Shown piece by piece: positions 28,261 to 37,551 of a stretch of DNA of 64,000 nucleotides. The position numbers and the translations under genes were made by a program. Every line of letters starts with the position of its first letter. Within the stretch, counting starts at the first letter, position 1. The notes under the pieces were generated by a model. That model saw only the letters and a program-made list of their open reading frames with translations, was not told the DNA's origin and did not search any database. This DNA comes from Bacteroidia bacterium. Lineage in GTDB: Bacteria > Bacteroidota > Bacteroidia > B-17B0 > Aurantibacillaceae. The stretch lies in assembly GCA_016787705.1 (NCBI GenBank), contig JAEUTP010000008.1, positions 310,001 to 374,000 of the forward strand, written 5' to 3'.

Positions 28261-28890
28261 TTACTCTTCTTCATCAGGAGTGATGACACGTTTTTGCGCT
28301 TCATCTTTTTGGAAATTTATAAAATCAAGCAGGTCTTCTTTGCCATTCTTATTTTCAGATGATGTAACAAAACTATTTGGTAACTCTTCCCAAAGCTTTA
28401 ATAATTCTTTCTCAACATTTTTAATATTTTTGGCTAATTCGCCTTTAGAATTTTTATCGGCTTTGGTATAAATGATGCTAAATGGGATATGATTTTTACC
28501 ACACCACAGCATAAAATCTTTATCAATTTGTTGTAAAGGCAAACGGCTATCAATCAATACAAATAAACAAACCATCGTTTCGCGCTTTTTACAATAATCG
28601 TAAATAATAGTTTCTATTTTTTCGCGAATGCTTTTACTTGTCTTAGCAAATCCGTACCCGGGCAGATCGACCAAATACCAGTTATCATTAATAATAAAAT
28701 GATTAATAAGTTGTGTTTTACCGGGTGTAGCTGATGTTTTTGCCAACTTATTATTATCGCAAAGCATATTTATGAGTGACGATTTACCAACATTACTTCT
28801 GCCAATAAAAGCAAACTCTGGTAAAGTTGGTTTAGGGCAACCAAAAATACTGGAAGCGCTTTGTTTAAATATTGCTTTTTTTATAATCAT
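28261..28890 (-). CDS. engB: Ribosome-biogenesis GTPase EngB/YsxC
   Basis: 209 aa TRAFAC GTPase needed for large-subunit assembly. G1 GRSNVGKSS, G2 region TSATPGKTQ, G3 DLPGYGFAKTS, G4 TKADK are all present, and the length is typical. Downstream of the acyltransferase gene with no gap (stop and start abut), so translationally linked. Confidence 0.96.
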   Translation of the reverse strand: MIIKKAIFKQSASSIFGCPKPTLPEFAFIGRSNVGKSSLINMLCDNNKLAKTSATPGKTQLINHFIINDNWYLVDLPGYGFAKTSKSIREKIETIIYDYCKKRETMVCLFVLIDSRLPLQQIDKDFMLWCGKNHIPFSIIYTKADKNSKGELAKNIKNVEKELLKLWEELPNSFVTSSENKNGKEDLLDFINFQKDEAQKRVITPDEEE

Positions 28891-29832
28891 TTATTTTAAA
28901 ATTCCCTTCTCTACTAAATACGAATGAAAGTGTCTTTCTTTTTTGCTTTGATATACATCCGATATACGCACCAAAATGCCCGTCTCTTCTACGCCTCCAA
29001 AATGAGGATTGATAGCTGTTCCAAAACTTTTCATAGTACTGCTTAAATTCATATAAGCATTTACCAATGGCGGAATGTTCTCTCCTAAAGCACGCACCAA
29101 TTTATTTAAATGTGCATGGCCTGCTTTATAATCCATTGTTTTTAGCTCGCTTAAAAACTGTGTAACATCCGTTTTATAGGTAATACCGTGTATTGGCGTT
29201 ACCAGTTTTTCAGGATCTGGAAAATAATGTAACATAAATGATAAAATATAATCACGCGCTGTTACATTAAAATCCGTATACATAGTTACTTTACCGTAAA
29301 AGAATTTTTGCGAAGGATTATCAATTACCAAGGCACCCAAACCATCCCATAAATTATCTAAACTGAATAATCCCTTGCGAAATTGTTCACTTGGCTGATA
29401 TAAAGGCTGAATAAATGATCTGCCCAACTCAATTGTATAGGGTAAATATTCTTTATAGAACTGCGGGCTAAAATCAAAAAGCTCTGTTGTAGCCAACTGC
29501 ACTTTGCCATTTATAAATTCCGCATCCTTACATAAAATAAAACGGTATGCACCCACTATTTCTTTGTCTTCCGGATTCCAAACCAACAATTGCTGATAGG
29601 GATGCGAGCTTGTATCAAACTCATCAATATCTATTGATTTTCCGGTACCACCACCTGCATGCCTGAATGTTACTTCACGCAAACGACCAATTTCGCGCAT
29701 AACGTTTGGCGAATTGTGATGCGTAATAATATAGATCTCGTTATTACCATTATTGGTTTTGCGAACATACCTTTCTTTGGTCAATTCACTCAATAACGCC
29801 TCTTTACTAACTTGTTCAATTATATTTTCCAT
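28891..29832 (-). CDS. OlsB/GlsB-like GNAT N-acyltransferase
   Basis: 313 aa. Central GNAT-type fold with REVTFRHAGGGTGKSIDIDE (here starting RLREVTF), IVGAYRFILCKD and TIELGRSFIQP, the arrangement of the hemolysin-like/OlsB acyltransferases (Pfam Acetyltransf_5). Characterised relatives N-acylate ornithine, or glycine in Bacteroides (GlsB), using acyl-ACP to make amino-lipids. The partner O-acyltransferase (OlsA/GlsA) is not in the window. No signal peptide. Family likely; the acceptor amino acid is inference. Confidence 0.78.
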   Translation of the reverse strand: MENIIEQVSKEALLSELTKERYVRKTNNGNNEIYIITHHNSPNVMREIGRLREVTFRHAGGGTGKSIDIDEFDTSSHPYQQLLVWNPEDKEIVGAYRFILCKDAEFINGKVQLATTELFDFSPQFYKEYLPYTIELGRSFIQPLYQPSEQFRKGLFSLDNLWDGLGALVIDNPSQKFFYGKVTMYTDFNVTARDYILSFMLHYFPDPEKLVTPIHGITYKTDVTQFLSELKTMDYKAGHAHLNKLVRALGENIPPLVNAYMNLSSTMKSFGTAINPHFGGVEETGILVRISDVYQSKKERHFHSYLVEKGILK

Positions 29833-29975
29833 AATTTTTAATACAATTGCCTGTATTTTTTGTGTTTTAGTCTACTAATTTGTCATGTTTACCTCAAAAA
29901 ATAAAATAAACAATTTAACATTATAAATTTAGCATAGTCTGAGCGTAAATATACAATTAAAACTCATTTTTTAAT

Positions 29976-29983
29976 TATCTTTA
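29976..29983 (+). promoter_or_regulatory. Probable -7 element for the type B sorting-domain gene
   Basis: TATCTTTA, one base from TAnnTTTG, 15-22 bp before the ATG at 29998. Confidence 0.35.
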
Positions 29984-29997
29984 TTGCACTTAAGCAA

Positions 29998-30597
29998 ATG
30001 AACATCCTGGACTTTTACAAAAAATTAACCACTGTATTTTTATTGTGCATTGCATCTGCTTTTTATAGTCAATCAAGCTATTTTTTTACATTTTCAAAGA
30101 TGGAGGAAGAATGTACAAAAGGAGCTGCCGGATTACAAATAGATACTATAAAAACGGGTGATATATTAACGATAGACTGGAGCAATGGTGAAAGTAATGT
30201 ATTCTCAATAAAAAATCTGGATGCCGGCAACTATTCAATACATGTTGTAATTAAATCGCAACCCGATACTGTTCTTATCACAAAAAAAGACACTACTATT
30301 AATTTTACAATTGATAAAACAGATTGCCCGGTTGTAGTATCAAATCAATTTACCCCTAACGGGGATAATTATAATGATTACCTCCAGATCTTTAATGTTG
30401 ACAAGTACCCGAAGTTTGAGTTATTTATTTTTAATAAATGGGGGCAACAAGTTCATCATCAAAAAGAAAAATACACGCCGTGGGACGGCACCTGGAATGG
30501 AATAAATGTACCTGACCAAACCTATTATTATGTTTTCTATTTTGATGGTGGCGATAAGAAAAAAATATTAAAAGGAGATATTACTATATTGCGTTGA
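29998..30597 (+). CDS. Secreted protein with gliding-motility-associated (type B) C-terminal sorting domain
   Basis: 199 aa. Signal peptide to about residue 25 (ASAFYSQ). Residues ~30-105 form a small beta-rich module; from residue ~110 comes a type B CTD: VVVSNQFTPNGDNYNDYLQI, FELFIFNKWGQQVHH, TPWDGTWNG, TYYYVFYFDG and a final LKGDITILR. This CTD directs export through the type IX secretion system. The TTG start of the following PorP/SprF gene overlaps this stop, the typical pairing of a type B substrate with its PorP/SprF partner. Confidence 0.92.
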   Translation: MNILDFYKKLTTVFLLCIASAFYSQSSYFFTFSKMEEECTKGAAGLQIDTIKTGDILTIDWSNGESNVFSIKNLDAGNYSIHVVIKSQPDTVLITKKDTTINFTIDKTDCPVVVSNQFTPNGDNYNDYLQIFNVDKYPKFELFIFNKWGQQVHHQKEKYTPWDGTWNGINVPDQTYYYVFYFDGGDKKKILKGDITILR

Positions 30598-31550
30598 AAA
30601 AAATCGTATTATATTTTATATCATTTTTTTTACTGTCGGAAATAAACGCTCAGCAATTTCCGCAGTACACGCAATTTATTTTTAATAAGATAGGCTACAA
30701 TCCTGCCGCATCGGGCACATCCATTAACGCTCCTTACGAACTTATTTTTGGCGCACGAACACAATGGTTTGGTTTTGCCAATAATCCAAAATCCGCATTT
30801 GTATCTTTTAATTACAATTTTGTACCAAAGCGCGGTTATACAAAATGGCATAACGTTGGTGTTTATGTAGACCAGGACCAGGCTGGAAATTTTGTACATA
30901 ATGATATTTGGTTGTCGTATACTTTTCATTTATTAATGACAAAAAAAACAATTATCTCTTTTGGATTATTTGCAGGAGTAAAACAATTTAAACTTACCCG
31001 CCGTAATTTAGATGGTAATGACCCTGCGGTAGCAAATAGTAGCGGATCGTTATGGGCCTATCCGGATCTTGTTCCAGGTATCCGCCTTACTAATAAAAAG
31101 TTTTTCATGGATGTTTGCTTTCAGCAGGTATCGGTTTTTAAACAATCAGGGCTTGGTGGAACAATTGGCTCACCTTCCAAATTACTGCCCCACTATAATT
31201 TTAGCGCCGGCAGAAAATTTAAAATAAATGATTTTGATAAAGTAATGGTTGCTGTTAACGTTCGTAGTTCTGTCTTAAATCCCCCTTCTGTTGAGTTAAA
31301 CATAATTAATTATTACAATAAACGTTTTGCGCTTGGCGCGAGTTTGAGAAGTAAAAATTTTCTAGCGGCAATTGTTCAATTCAGGATGCTCCATAATTTA
31401 AATGTTGGACTTGCCTACGATCTTTCTATTAATAAAGCTTTTCGCGGGTCACCAAACACAGCAGAGATCATGGTTAGTTTCTCGCCTTTGTTTGGTGGCG
31501 AAATGATTGAAAAAATAACACGTTATAATGTATCTGATTGTACCTTTTAA
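30594..31550 (+). CDS. PorP/SprF-family type IX secretion outer-membrane protein
   Basis: 318 aa from a TTG that overlaps the upstream stop by 4 bp. Signal peptide (FFLLSEINAQ), then the family hallmarks: QFPQYTQFIFNKIGYNPAAS, and a beta-barrel of about 14 strands ending FSPLFGGEMIEK. These barrels bind or dock type B CTD cargo at the surface. Coupled to the preceding cargo-like gene. Confidence 0.93.
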   Translation: MKKIVLYFISFFLLSEINAQQFPQYTQFIFNKIGYNPAASGTSINAPYELIFGARTQWFGFANNPKSAFVSFNYNFVPKRGYTKWHNVGVYVDQDQAGNFVHNDIWLSYTFHLLMTKKTIISFGLFAGVKQFKLTRRNLDGNDPAVANSSGSLWAYPDLVPGIRLTNKKFFMDVCFQQVSVFKQSGLGGTIGSPSKLLPHYNFSAGRKFKINDFDKVMVAVNVRSSVLNPPSVELNIINYYNKRFALGASLRSKNFLAAIVQFRMLHNLNVGLAYDLSINKAFRGSPNTAEIMVSFSPLFGGEMIEKITRYNVSDCTF

Positions 31551-31733
31551 TATAAAAGTATTTTTTAGCTTAGCCATTTCCTTATTACTTTAATCCACTT
31601 AAAAACCAAAAACCGCCACATTTAAGTAGTTGGTTTTATCTTAGCCGGCTTAGTTATAATTTTACTTCAGGATCTGAAATTGTTTTAAAGCGCATAAAAC
31701 AAATACAAAAATTAACCTTTAAAAAACAAGATT

Positions 31734-32546
31734 ATGAGCTACTTAATAAATAACCAGCAAAACTTAAACGAAATTATTTTTGCTAACCGTAACAAAAGTT
31801 ATGGTGCTTACGCTATTCGCTCTGCTTACGGAAATACGATCGTTAAATCATTATCAATTATGATTTTTGGATTTGGCACATTTATGATGGCAGCTTATTA
31901 TTTCAGTAACAGAAATAATACACCAGAGCAAAGCAATATTATACCACTAGATGCAGATACAATGGTAACTGTATTTAATATTAAACCAGAGGAACCTTTA
32001 GAGATGCAGCGTGAACATAGTGATCCGCCAAAATCAAATCCAAATTCGTCATCAACAACCATGAGTACGAGAATTGTTGATTCAGCTGCGGTAAATACAA
32101 ATTCGGTTTTAAATACAGATACGGGTCCTCATATTGCAGTTAATACAACTTCGCCGGGAGTTGGGCCAGAGACAAATACTTTTATAAGTACCGGATCAGG
32201 CACAACCACAGCAAAAACCAATAACGACCCTAAAATTTTTGTTGACTCTCAACCCGAATTTGCAGGAGGGCTAAATGCTTTAAGAAAATTTGTTGCTGAA
32301 CGTATTCATTATCCCGCTATTGCATTGGACGAAGGAAAAGGCGGCACTGTATATGTTAAGTTTGTGGTAGATGAAAAAGGAAAAGTAAGCAGCCTTACCT
32401 TACTTAATAATTTAGGGTATGGTTTAGATCAGGAAGCTTTACGTGTAGTTGGTCTTATTCCTGATTTTATAAAACCTGCCATGGTAGGCGGCGAGCCGGT
32501 TAAAGTATATTACCAATTGCCAATTAAATTTACTGTGGCAAAATAG
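31734..32546 (+). CDS. TonB-family energy-transducing protein
   Basis: 270 aa. Short cytoplasmic start (NLNEIIFANRNKSYGAYAIR), one transmembrane helix (about residues 36-57), a Ser/Thr/Pro/Asn-rich periplasmic linker, and a C-terminal TonB domain: PEFAGGLNALRKFVAERIHYP, GGTVYVKFVVDEKGKV, then VYYQLPIKFTVAK. It should couple ExbB/ExbD to outer-membrane receptors; those genes are not in the window. Followed by a strong terminator. Confidence 0.92.
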   Translation: MSYLINNQQNLNEIIFANRNKSYGAYAIRSAYGNTIVKSLSIMIFGFGTFMMAAYYFSNRNNTPEQSNIIPLDADTMVTVFNIKPEEPLEMQREHSDPPKSNPNSSSTTMSTRIVDSAAVNTNSVLNTDTGPHIAVNTTSPGVGPETNTFISTGSGTTTAKTNNDPKIFVDSQPEFAGGLNALRKFVAERIHYPAIALDEGKGGTVYVKFVVDEKGKVSSLTLLNNLGYGLDQEALRVVGLIPDFIKPAMVGGEPVKVYYQLPIKFTVAK

Positions 32547-32568
32547 TTTGTGAGTTGATAATATGTGT

Positions 32569-32598
32569 AAAAGGCAGGGGCTGGTACCCTGCCTTTTT
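32569..32598 (+). terminator. Rho-independent terminator after the TonB gene
   Basis: AAAAGGCAGGG, loop GCTGGTA, CCCTGCCTTTTTT: a perfect 10-11 bp stem followed by a T run, 23 bp after the stop. Confidence 0.88.
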
Positions 32599-32652
32599 TG
32601 CATAAAATATTTTTTTTATCTTAACATGATTTATTAGTAGATAAAGTAAATT

Positions 32653-33258
32653 ATGGCAAGACGACCAAGGAGCGTATATGTAAAGCAAAGATTGAGCGAG
32701 AATGCCAATGCCGAACTTAAAAATAAAGAAAGAACGCGACAACTGTACAATTATTTTTATCGTAAAAGCTGTTTTTTTAAGGCATCTCTTTACATTCGTT
32801 TTATTACCATTTTTTTTGGTTTATACGTTGTGTACTTTAATAAACTTATACTACTTTCAGAACAACAGGAATATGTTTGTGATTATGATGTAGAAGAAAC
32901 CCATTTCACAAAAAGATCGGATGCTAAAGATCATAAAAGTATTTACCTTACAACAACAGACAGTAACCGTTATGTGATCGATCTTTTAAAAGCAAAAGAA
33001 GATGAATTTGAAGTAGGCGATACAATAACTGTGTCAAGGAATGTTTTTTGGAAAAGAACCTATGTAACAAAATTACACCACGATAATAAAAACATTCTCG
33101 TTCAATTAGCGCGCTGCAATAATTTTTTAATTTTCTTAATTGGTTTTTCTTTATTATCGTTTATGCTTAAAGACGGTTACGATCTTTTTAGCAGGATAAT
33201 TATGCGCAGTGTATTGTTATTTGATATTGCAGGATTTATATTTTATTTTCTTTCATAA
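32653..33258 (+). CDS. Hypothetical membrane protein, 201 aa
   Basis: Basic N-terminal tail (MARRPRSVYVKQRL), a hydrophobic helix at about 52-72, a ~85-residue soluble beta-rich loop (residues 73-150 with DTITVSRNVFWKRTYV) and two more hydrophobic helices at the C-terminus. No signal peptide cleavage motif and no known domain recognised. Sits between two terminators, so it is transcribed alone. Function unknown. Confidence 0.75.
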   Translation: MARRPRSVYVKQRLSENANAELKNKERTRQLYNYFYRKSCFFKASLYIRFITIFFGLYVVYFNKLILLSEQQEYVCDYDVEETHFTKRSDAKDHKSIYLTTTDSNRYVIDLLKAKEDEFEVGDTITVSRNVFWKRTYVTKLHHDNKNILVQLARCNNFLIFLIGFSLLSFMLKDGYDLFSRIIMRSVLLFDIAGFIFYFLS

Positions 33259-33259
33259 A

Positions 33260-33284
33260 AAAACCCGCTTTATAAACGGGCTTT
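33260..33284. terminator. Bidirectional terminator between convergent genes
   Basis: AAACCCGCTTTATAAACGGGCTTTT: CCCG/CGGG stem with flanking A/T runs on both sides, located between the plus-strand membrane protein and the minus-strand YqeY gene. Confidence 0.7.
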
Positions 33285-33341
33285 TAATTGCTGCATGTTA
33301 TCACGTTTCGATCAACATAGCAATCTATTTTAGTTCTATCT

Positions 33342-33782
33342 CTATCCTAATAATTGTTTTACTAAAACAGAAACCATTTTATTATCTGCCTTACCTGCAA
33401 GTGCTTTTGAGGCAGCACCCATTACTTTACCCATATCACCGGGGCCGGTGGCACCAACAGAAGCAATGATCTTTGTAAGCTCTGCCTTTACTTCATCTTC
33501 ACTCATTTGTTTTGGTAAATATTCTTCCATTACTTTTGCCTGGGCTAACTCCACCTCTTCAAGATCAGGCCTGTTCTGACTCTTATAAATATCTGCCGAC
33601 TCTTTTCTTTTCTTTACTTCCTTTTGTATAGCTTTGGTGGCCGACTCTTCAGTTAACCCTTCGGGTGAAGTTTTTAATAATAATACAACCGATTTTATAG
33701 CTCTTAAAGCTTCTAGCCGTTTAGAATCTTTTGCCAGCATAGCTGTTTTTATTTCTCCATTTATTTTTTCTTCAATATTCAT
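33342..33782 (-). CDS. GatB/YqeY-domain protein
   Basis: 146 aa, whole length occupied by the YqeY domain (LEEKINGEIKTAMLAKD-like start, EEYLPKQMSEDEV, GPGDMGKVMGAASKALAGKAD). Related to the tail domain of GatB and thought to interact with tRNA or assist amidotransferase-like reactions; the exact role of free YqeY is not established. Commonly found near FtsZ-cluster genes in Bacteroidota, as here at some 20 kb distance. Confidence 0.93.
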   Translation of the reverse strand: MNIEEKINGEIKTAMLAKDSKRLEALRAIKSVVLLLKTSPEGLTEESATKAIQKEVKKRKESADIYKSQNRPDLEEVELAQAKVMEEYLPKQMSEDEVKAELTKIIASVGATGPGDMGKVMGAASKALAGKADNKMVSVLVKQLLG

Positions 33783-33847
33783 TGCTCACAGTTTTAATTT
33801 TACCATACAAAAATAGAAAGATAATTGAATTATTAACGCATTAAAAA

Positions 33848-33906
33848 AGCCACAGATCTCACAAATTACACAGAAAAAACCTGCGAGATCTGCAAGATCT
33901 ATGGCT
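33848..33906. repeat. Intergenic inverted repeat (ATCTGTGGC type)
   Basis: AGCCACAGATCTCACA at the left end pairs imperfectly with TGCAAGATCTATGGCT at the right. Related to the element behind leuS (10669-10742). Lies between the 5' end of the YqeY gene and the 3' end of the secreted-protein gene. Confidence 0.55.
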
Positions 33907-33924
33907 AAATTAAAAGTTTAGTAA

Positions 33925-34935
33925 TTAGTGACTAACGGTAATTTTACCTGTTTTTAAAGCCTGATTATTAGCGCCAATAATACTATATATATACAATCCG
34001 TTAGTATAGGCAGAAACATCTAACCTTAATTTTCCTTCGTTTAAGTTTTGTTTTTCAACCATTTTACCAGTTACATCATAAACAATAACTGTTTTTGCAT
34101 CTGTATTTTCAGTAGCAAAATTTACGTTGGTGTTTGATGGATTTGGATAAACGCTGATATTGGTTGAATTGTTATTATTAGTTGCAATGCCTGTAACCAA
34201 AGGCTTATGACGCGTAACAATAGTTTGAGTAGATGTACCTGCTAATGGAGCTACTATAGTTGCAGTTGAAATTGAGAATAATGCTTCTTTTGTGCCTACA
34301 TCAAAATAATCCCAAACTTTTTGAGTAACCGAACCTGAACCTAATTGCACAGTAAAGTTAATAGTTTGAGTAGTTACAACCCTAATGGCACTGTTATATG
34401 TGCCTGTAACTAATGCTAAAGTACCTGTACCATCGGCGATAGTACCGCTGTTACCTGTAAATGTACCTGTTTGCGATAATGCAGGAATACTAACGCTTCC
34501 ACCTGTAACAGATGTGCTGGTGGTATTTAAGCTCATTGGATATGCAGCTTTAACTGCCGATGCCGTATAAACAAATGATGCTGCAATAGCGCCAATTGTA
34601 ACGTTACCACCCCAATAGTTAAAACTTGTAGCGCTTGATTTGTAAAAAGATAAATTGCTGGCAGCTGAACCTAATTGCACGCCCGGAATTGGGTAAGATG
34701 CATTTGCATTTGCTGTAGCTGTATAATTATTTACAATGCTGCTATGTGTTGCTATAGAAGTAAAATTCCATAATGCTGAAGCACCAGAAGCCCCTACGTT
34801 GATACCTAATGAATCACATTGGTAAGTTGAGTACATATCGCCTGCCACCGGTGAATGGTTAGCATCGGTTAATGTTTGGGCATTTAACGACAAACCCGCT
34901 AAAGCTGTAAGAAGTGATAAATAAATTTTTTTCAT
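33925..34935 (-). CDS. Secreted protein with type A (Por) C-terminal sorting domain, paralogue 1
   Basis: 336 aa. Signal peptide MKKIYLSLLTALAGLSLNAQ; mature part rich in Thr/Ser/Asn/Gly with predicted beta strands and no enzyme motif; C-terminal type A CTD from about residue 260 (ISVYPNPSNTNVNF, VIVYDVTGKMV, NGLYIYSI, LKTGKITVSH) for type IX secretion and surface attachment. Same length and clearly homologous over its whole length to the gene at 35120-36130, so the two are tandem duplicates. Function unknown; adhesin or matrix roles are guesses. Confidence 0.9.
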   Translation of the reverse strand: MKKIYLSLLTALAGLSLNAQTLTDANHSPVAGDMYSTYQCDSLGINVGASGASALWNFTSIATHSSIVNNYTATANANASYPIPGVQLGSAASNLSFYKSSATSFNYWGGNVTIGAIAASFVYTASAVKAAYPMSLNTTSTSVTGGSVSIPALSQTGTFTGNSGTIADGTGTLALVTGTYNSAIRVVTTQTINFTVQLGSGSVTQKVWDYFDVGTKEALFSISTATIVAPLAGTSTQTIVTRHKPLVTGIATNNNNSTNISVYPNPSNTNVNFATENTDAKTVIVYDVTGKMVEKQNLNEGKLRLDVSAYTNGLYIYSIIGANNQALKTGKITVSH

Positions 34936-35070
34936 GTTTTTGAGGTTAAGTATTTCACCAAAAATATAAAAAAAAAGGTTTGTTTTTACCCTTTTATTCC
35001 AAAACTGTAAAAATCAACTTGTTTTAACATAATTAATCTATTGGCATCATATTGACTATAAAAAAACAAA

Positions 35071-35100
35071 AAAAGCCACCCGATATGAGCAGCTTTTTTT
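35071..35100 (-). terminator. Probable terminator of the paralogue 2 gene
   Basis: On the minus strand AAAGCTGCTC...GGTGGCTTTTTTT can pair over 8-10 bp with G-T wobbles and ends in a T run, 20 bp past the stop at 35120. Confidence 0.55.
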
Positions 35101-35119
35101 TATAAAATTTAAAAATTAA

Positions 35120-36130
35120 TTAATGGGTAACAGTAAATTTACCGGTAGCAATAGCTTGTTTTGCCGCATTTTTAACAGTGTAAAAATAAATACCATTGGT
35201 CATTTCCAAAGTACTGAAATTTACTTTATTGTTATCAAATACATAAACCGAGATCACTTTTCCTGTAACATCATTTATCTCAACCGTATTGGCCTTATTG
35301 CTTTCTGTTGCCAAAGTAATTTGTGATGAAGAAGGATTTGGATAAACTGATAATGAAATTAAATTGGCTTTATTTTCTTTAACACCAACTGAGGTTGGAG
35401 CACTACGCGTAACAACAGTTTGTGAAGATGGTGTTGGTGCTAAACTGGTAACAACGGTTGATGCAGAAATAGTGAATAAAGAATTTTTGGTTCCTACCGA
35501 ATAATAATCCCAGTTCTTTTGAGTAACAGTTCCATTTGCTAATGGTGTTGTAAAATTAATTGTTTGGGTTGTAACAACACGTACAACATTGGTATATGTA
35601 CCTGTAGGTAATATTAATGTACCTGTGCCGTCAGCAATTGCTCCGGCATTTCCGGTAAATGTACCATTTTGTGATAAAGCAGGAACCGAAATGCTTCCAC
35701 CGGTTGCGCTAACCGTACTGGTATTTAAATTCATTGGATAAACAGCTGTATATGCTCCACTGGTATAAGTTAGTGTAGCACCAATAGATCCCACTAAAAT
35801 ATTACCACCCCAATATTTTGTATCAGTTGGATCAGATGTATAATAAGAACTGTTATTAGCGGTTGAAGAAAGAGATAAACCCGGCATTGGATAAGCAGTA
35901 TTTGTGTTTACTGTTACCGAGTAACCTACCAGCATGCTGCTATGTGTTGTAATGGACCCAAAATTCCAGTTTGCGCCTGCTCCTGAAGCTCCGGCAGTAA
36001 CACCGGTAGAATCGCATTGGTAAGTTGTGAAAATCTCACCACCTGCAAACGCATGATTAGCTTGCGTTAATTGGGCATTTGCAACCAAGCCTGCTGCTGA
36101 TAATAAAAGAGATAAATAAATTTTTTTCAT
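35120..36130 (-). CDS. Secreted protein with type A C-terminal sorting domain, paralogue 2
   Basis: 336 aa from the ATG at 36130, chosen because it begins the signal peptide MKKIYLSLLLSAAGLVANAQ; an in-frame ATG 22 codons upstream would put a polar segment before it. Domain plan and many segments match paralogue 1 (for example FTTYQCDSTGV, NWNFGSITTHSSM, TYTNVVRVVTTQTINF, NWDYYSVGTKNSLF). CTD: ISLSVYPNPSSSQI, TVEINDVTGKVI, NGIYFYTVKN, ATGKFTVTH. Separate terminator and upstream region suggest independent transcription. Confidence 0.9.
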   Translation of the reverse strand: MKKIYLSLLLSAAGLVANAQLTQANHAFAGGEIFTTYQCDSTGVTAGASGAGANWNFGSITTHSSMLVGYSVTVNTNTAYPMPGLSLSSTANNSSYYTSDPTDTKYWGGNILVGSIGATLTYTSGAYTAVYPMNLNTSTVSATGGSISVPALSQNGTFTGNAGAIADGTGTLILPTGTYTNVVRVVTTQTINFTTPLANGTVTQKNWDYYSVGTKNSLFTISASTVVTSLAPTPSSQTVVTRSAPTSVGVKENKANLISLSVYPNPSSSQITLATESNKANTVEINDVTGKVISVYVFDNNKVNFSTLEMTNGIYFYTVKNAAKQAIATGKFTVTH

Positions 36131-36320
36131 GTTTTTAGAATTAATTGTTTTACCAAAAATATTAAAAAAAACGAGACGATTTTTACTTTTTTGCATTAAC
36201 CTGCTAAAATAGCCGCGAATTACACCAATTTTACAAAACTATTTTATTATACTAATAAGAAGTCTGGCATTTGTGAAATTCGTAGCAAACATAAAAAACC
36301 GAACACTATAAATTTTGAAT

Positions 36321-37538
36321 TTACTTTAATAATAAGGAGCTATCGCCGTAACTCAAAAACCTGAAATCATTCTCAAGGGCATAGTTGTAAATATTCTTCC
36401 ATTCGGTTCCAACTATACAGCTTATAAGTAAAAGCAAAGTACTTTGCGGTTGATGAAAGTTGGTAATAATACCATCCGCTACCCTTAATTTATAAGGTGG
36501 AGCCAGCAAGATACTTGTTTTACAAATCACACGTTGTAAAGAATTGGTGTCCATCCATTTTAACAAAGCTGTTAAACTCTCAACAACTGTTATTTCTTTT
36601 TTTGATTCATCATAAGGTTCCCATTGACTCAACTCTAAAGCACCTGTTAATATTTTTTCATTATAAAAAATTTTTACACCCAACCAATACAACGATTCTA
36701 TTGTACGCAAAGATGTGGTGCCAACTGCAATTTTCTTTTTAGTGTTGTTATTCAATAATCTGCTTATCGTTTCTTTACTTACATCTAACCATTCTGCATG
36801 CATATCGTGACCAGCTAATGTTTCTGCTTTTACTGGTTTAAACGTGCCGGCACCAACATGCAAGGTAACAAACAACGATTGAATGTTTTTTTGTTTCAAT
36901 TTTTCGTAAACAGCTGGCGTAAAATGCAAACCCGCTGTTGGCGCCGCAACAGATCCATTCTTTTCAGCATAAATAGTTTGATACCTTGTAGCGTCCAGCT
37001 TTTCGCTTTTGCGTTTTAAGTAAGGGGGAATTGGCATTGCCCCTGTTCTCTCCAATACTTCGGCAAATGAAAGCGCGTTTGGTAACCAGCTAAATTCTAC
37101 CACAACATCTTCATTTCTTTTTTCAATGAGCTTAACGTTTAACGAAATATTCTCTGTGCTTAGCACGAGATCTTCATCACGCCACTTTTTTAAATTTCCC
37201 ACCAAACATTTCCACAGCACTTTTTGAGTATTTAGCATAGCTTGTGTAATATCAAGGTCTTGTTGAAAAGGTTCTAAACAAAAAACCTCAATACCTTGTT
37301 GTTTTGAATTCTGAAAATTTAATCTTGCCTGAACAACCCGCGTGTTATTAAAAATTAAAACACTTTCTTCTTCTAAAAATTGGTCGATATTATTGAAAGT
37401 ACTTTCGCCAATGCTTTTATTTTTATAGATCAATATTTTTGATGCGTCCCTATTCTCTAAAGGATAGGCAGCAATTTTTTCCTGAGGCAGATCGTAAGTG
37501 TAATCTGAAATTTGAATGGAAGAAGGATGTGGTGTCAT
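36321..37538 (-). CDS. queA: S-adenosylmethionine:tRNA ribosyltransferase-isomerase
   Basis: Transfers and isomerises the ribosyl group of SAM to preQ1-tRNA, forming epoxyqueuosine. 405 aa; conserved start ISDYTYDLPQEKIAAYPLENRDASKIL, GSVAAPTAGLHFT, VTLHVGAGTFKPVK and NFHQPQSTLLLL are diagnostic (quoted in part). Longer than the ~350 aa E. coli enzyme, as is usual in Bacteroidota to my memory. Followed upstream by kdsB, 13 bp apart. The QueC-like protein at 48.7 kb is not part of this pathway by architecture. Confidence 0.94.
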   Translation of the reverse strand: MTPHPSSIQISDYTYDLPQEKIAAYPLENRDASKILIYKNKSIGESTFNNIDQFLEEESVLIFNNTRVVQARLNFQNSKQQGIEVFCLEPFQQDLDITQAMLNTQKVLWKCLVGNLKKWRDEDLVLSTENISLNVKLIEKRNEDVVVEFSWLPNALSFAEVLERTGAMPIPPYLKRKSEKLDATRYQTIYAEKNGSVAAPTAGLHFTPAVYEKLKQKNIQSLFVTLHVGAGTFKPVKAETLAGHDMHAEWLDVSKETISRLLNNNTKKKIAVGTTSLRTIESLYWLGVKIFYNEKILTGALELSQWEPYDESKKEITVVESLTALLKWMDTNSLQRVICKTSILLAPPYKLRVADGIITNFHQPQSTLLLLISCIVGTEWKNIYNYALENDFRFLSYGDSSLLLK

Positions 37539-37551
37539 TAAAAAAAGTAAA

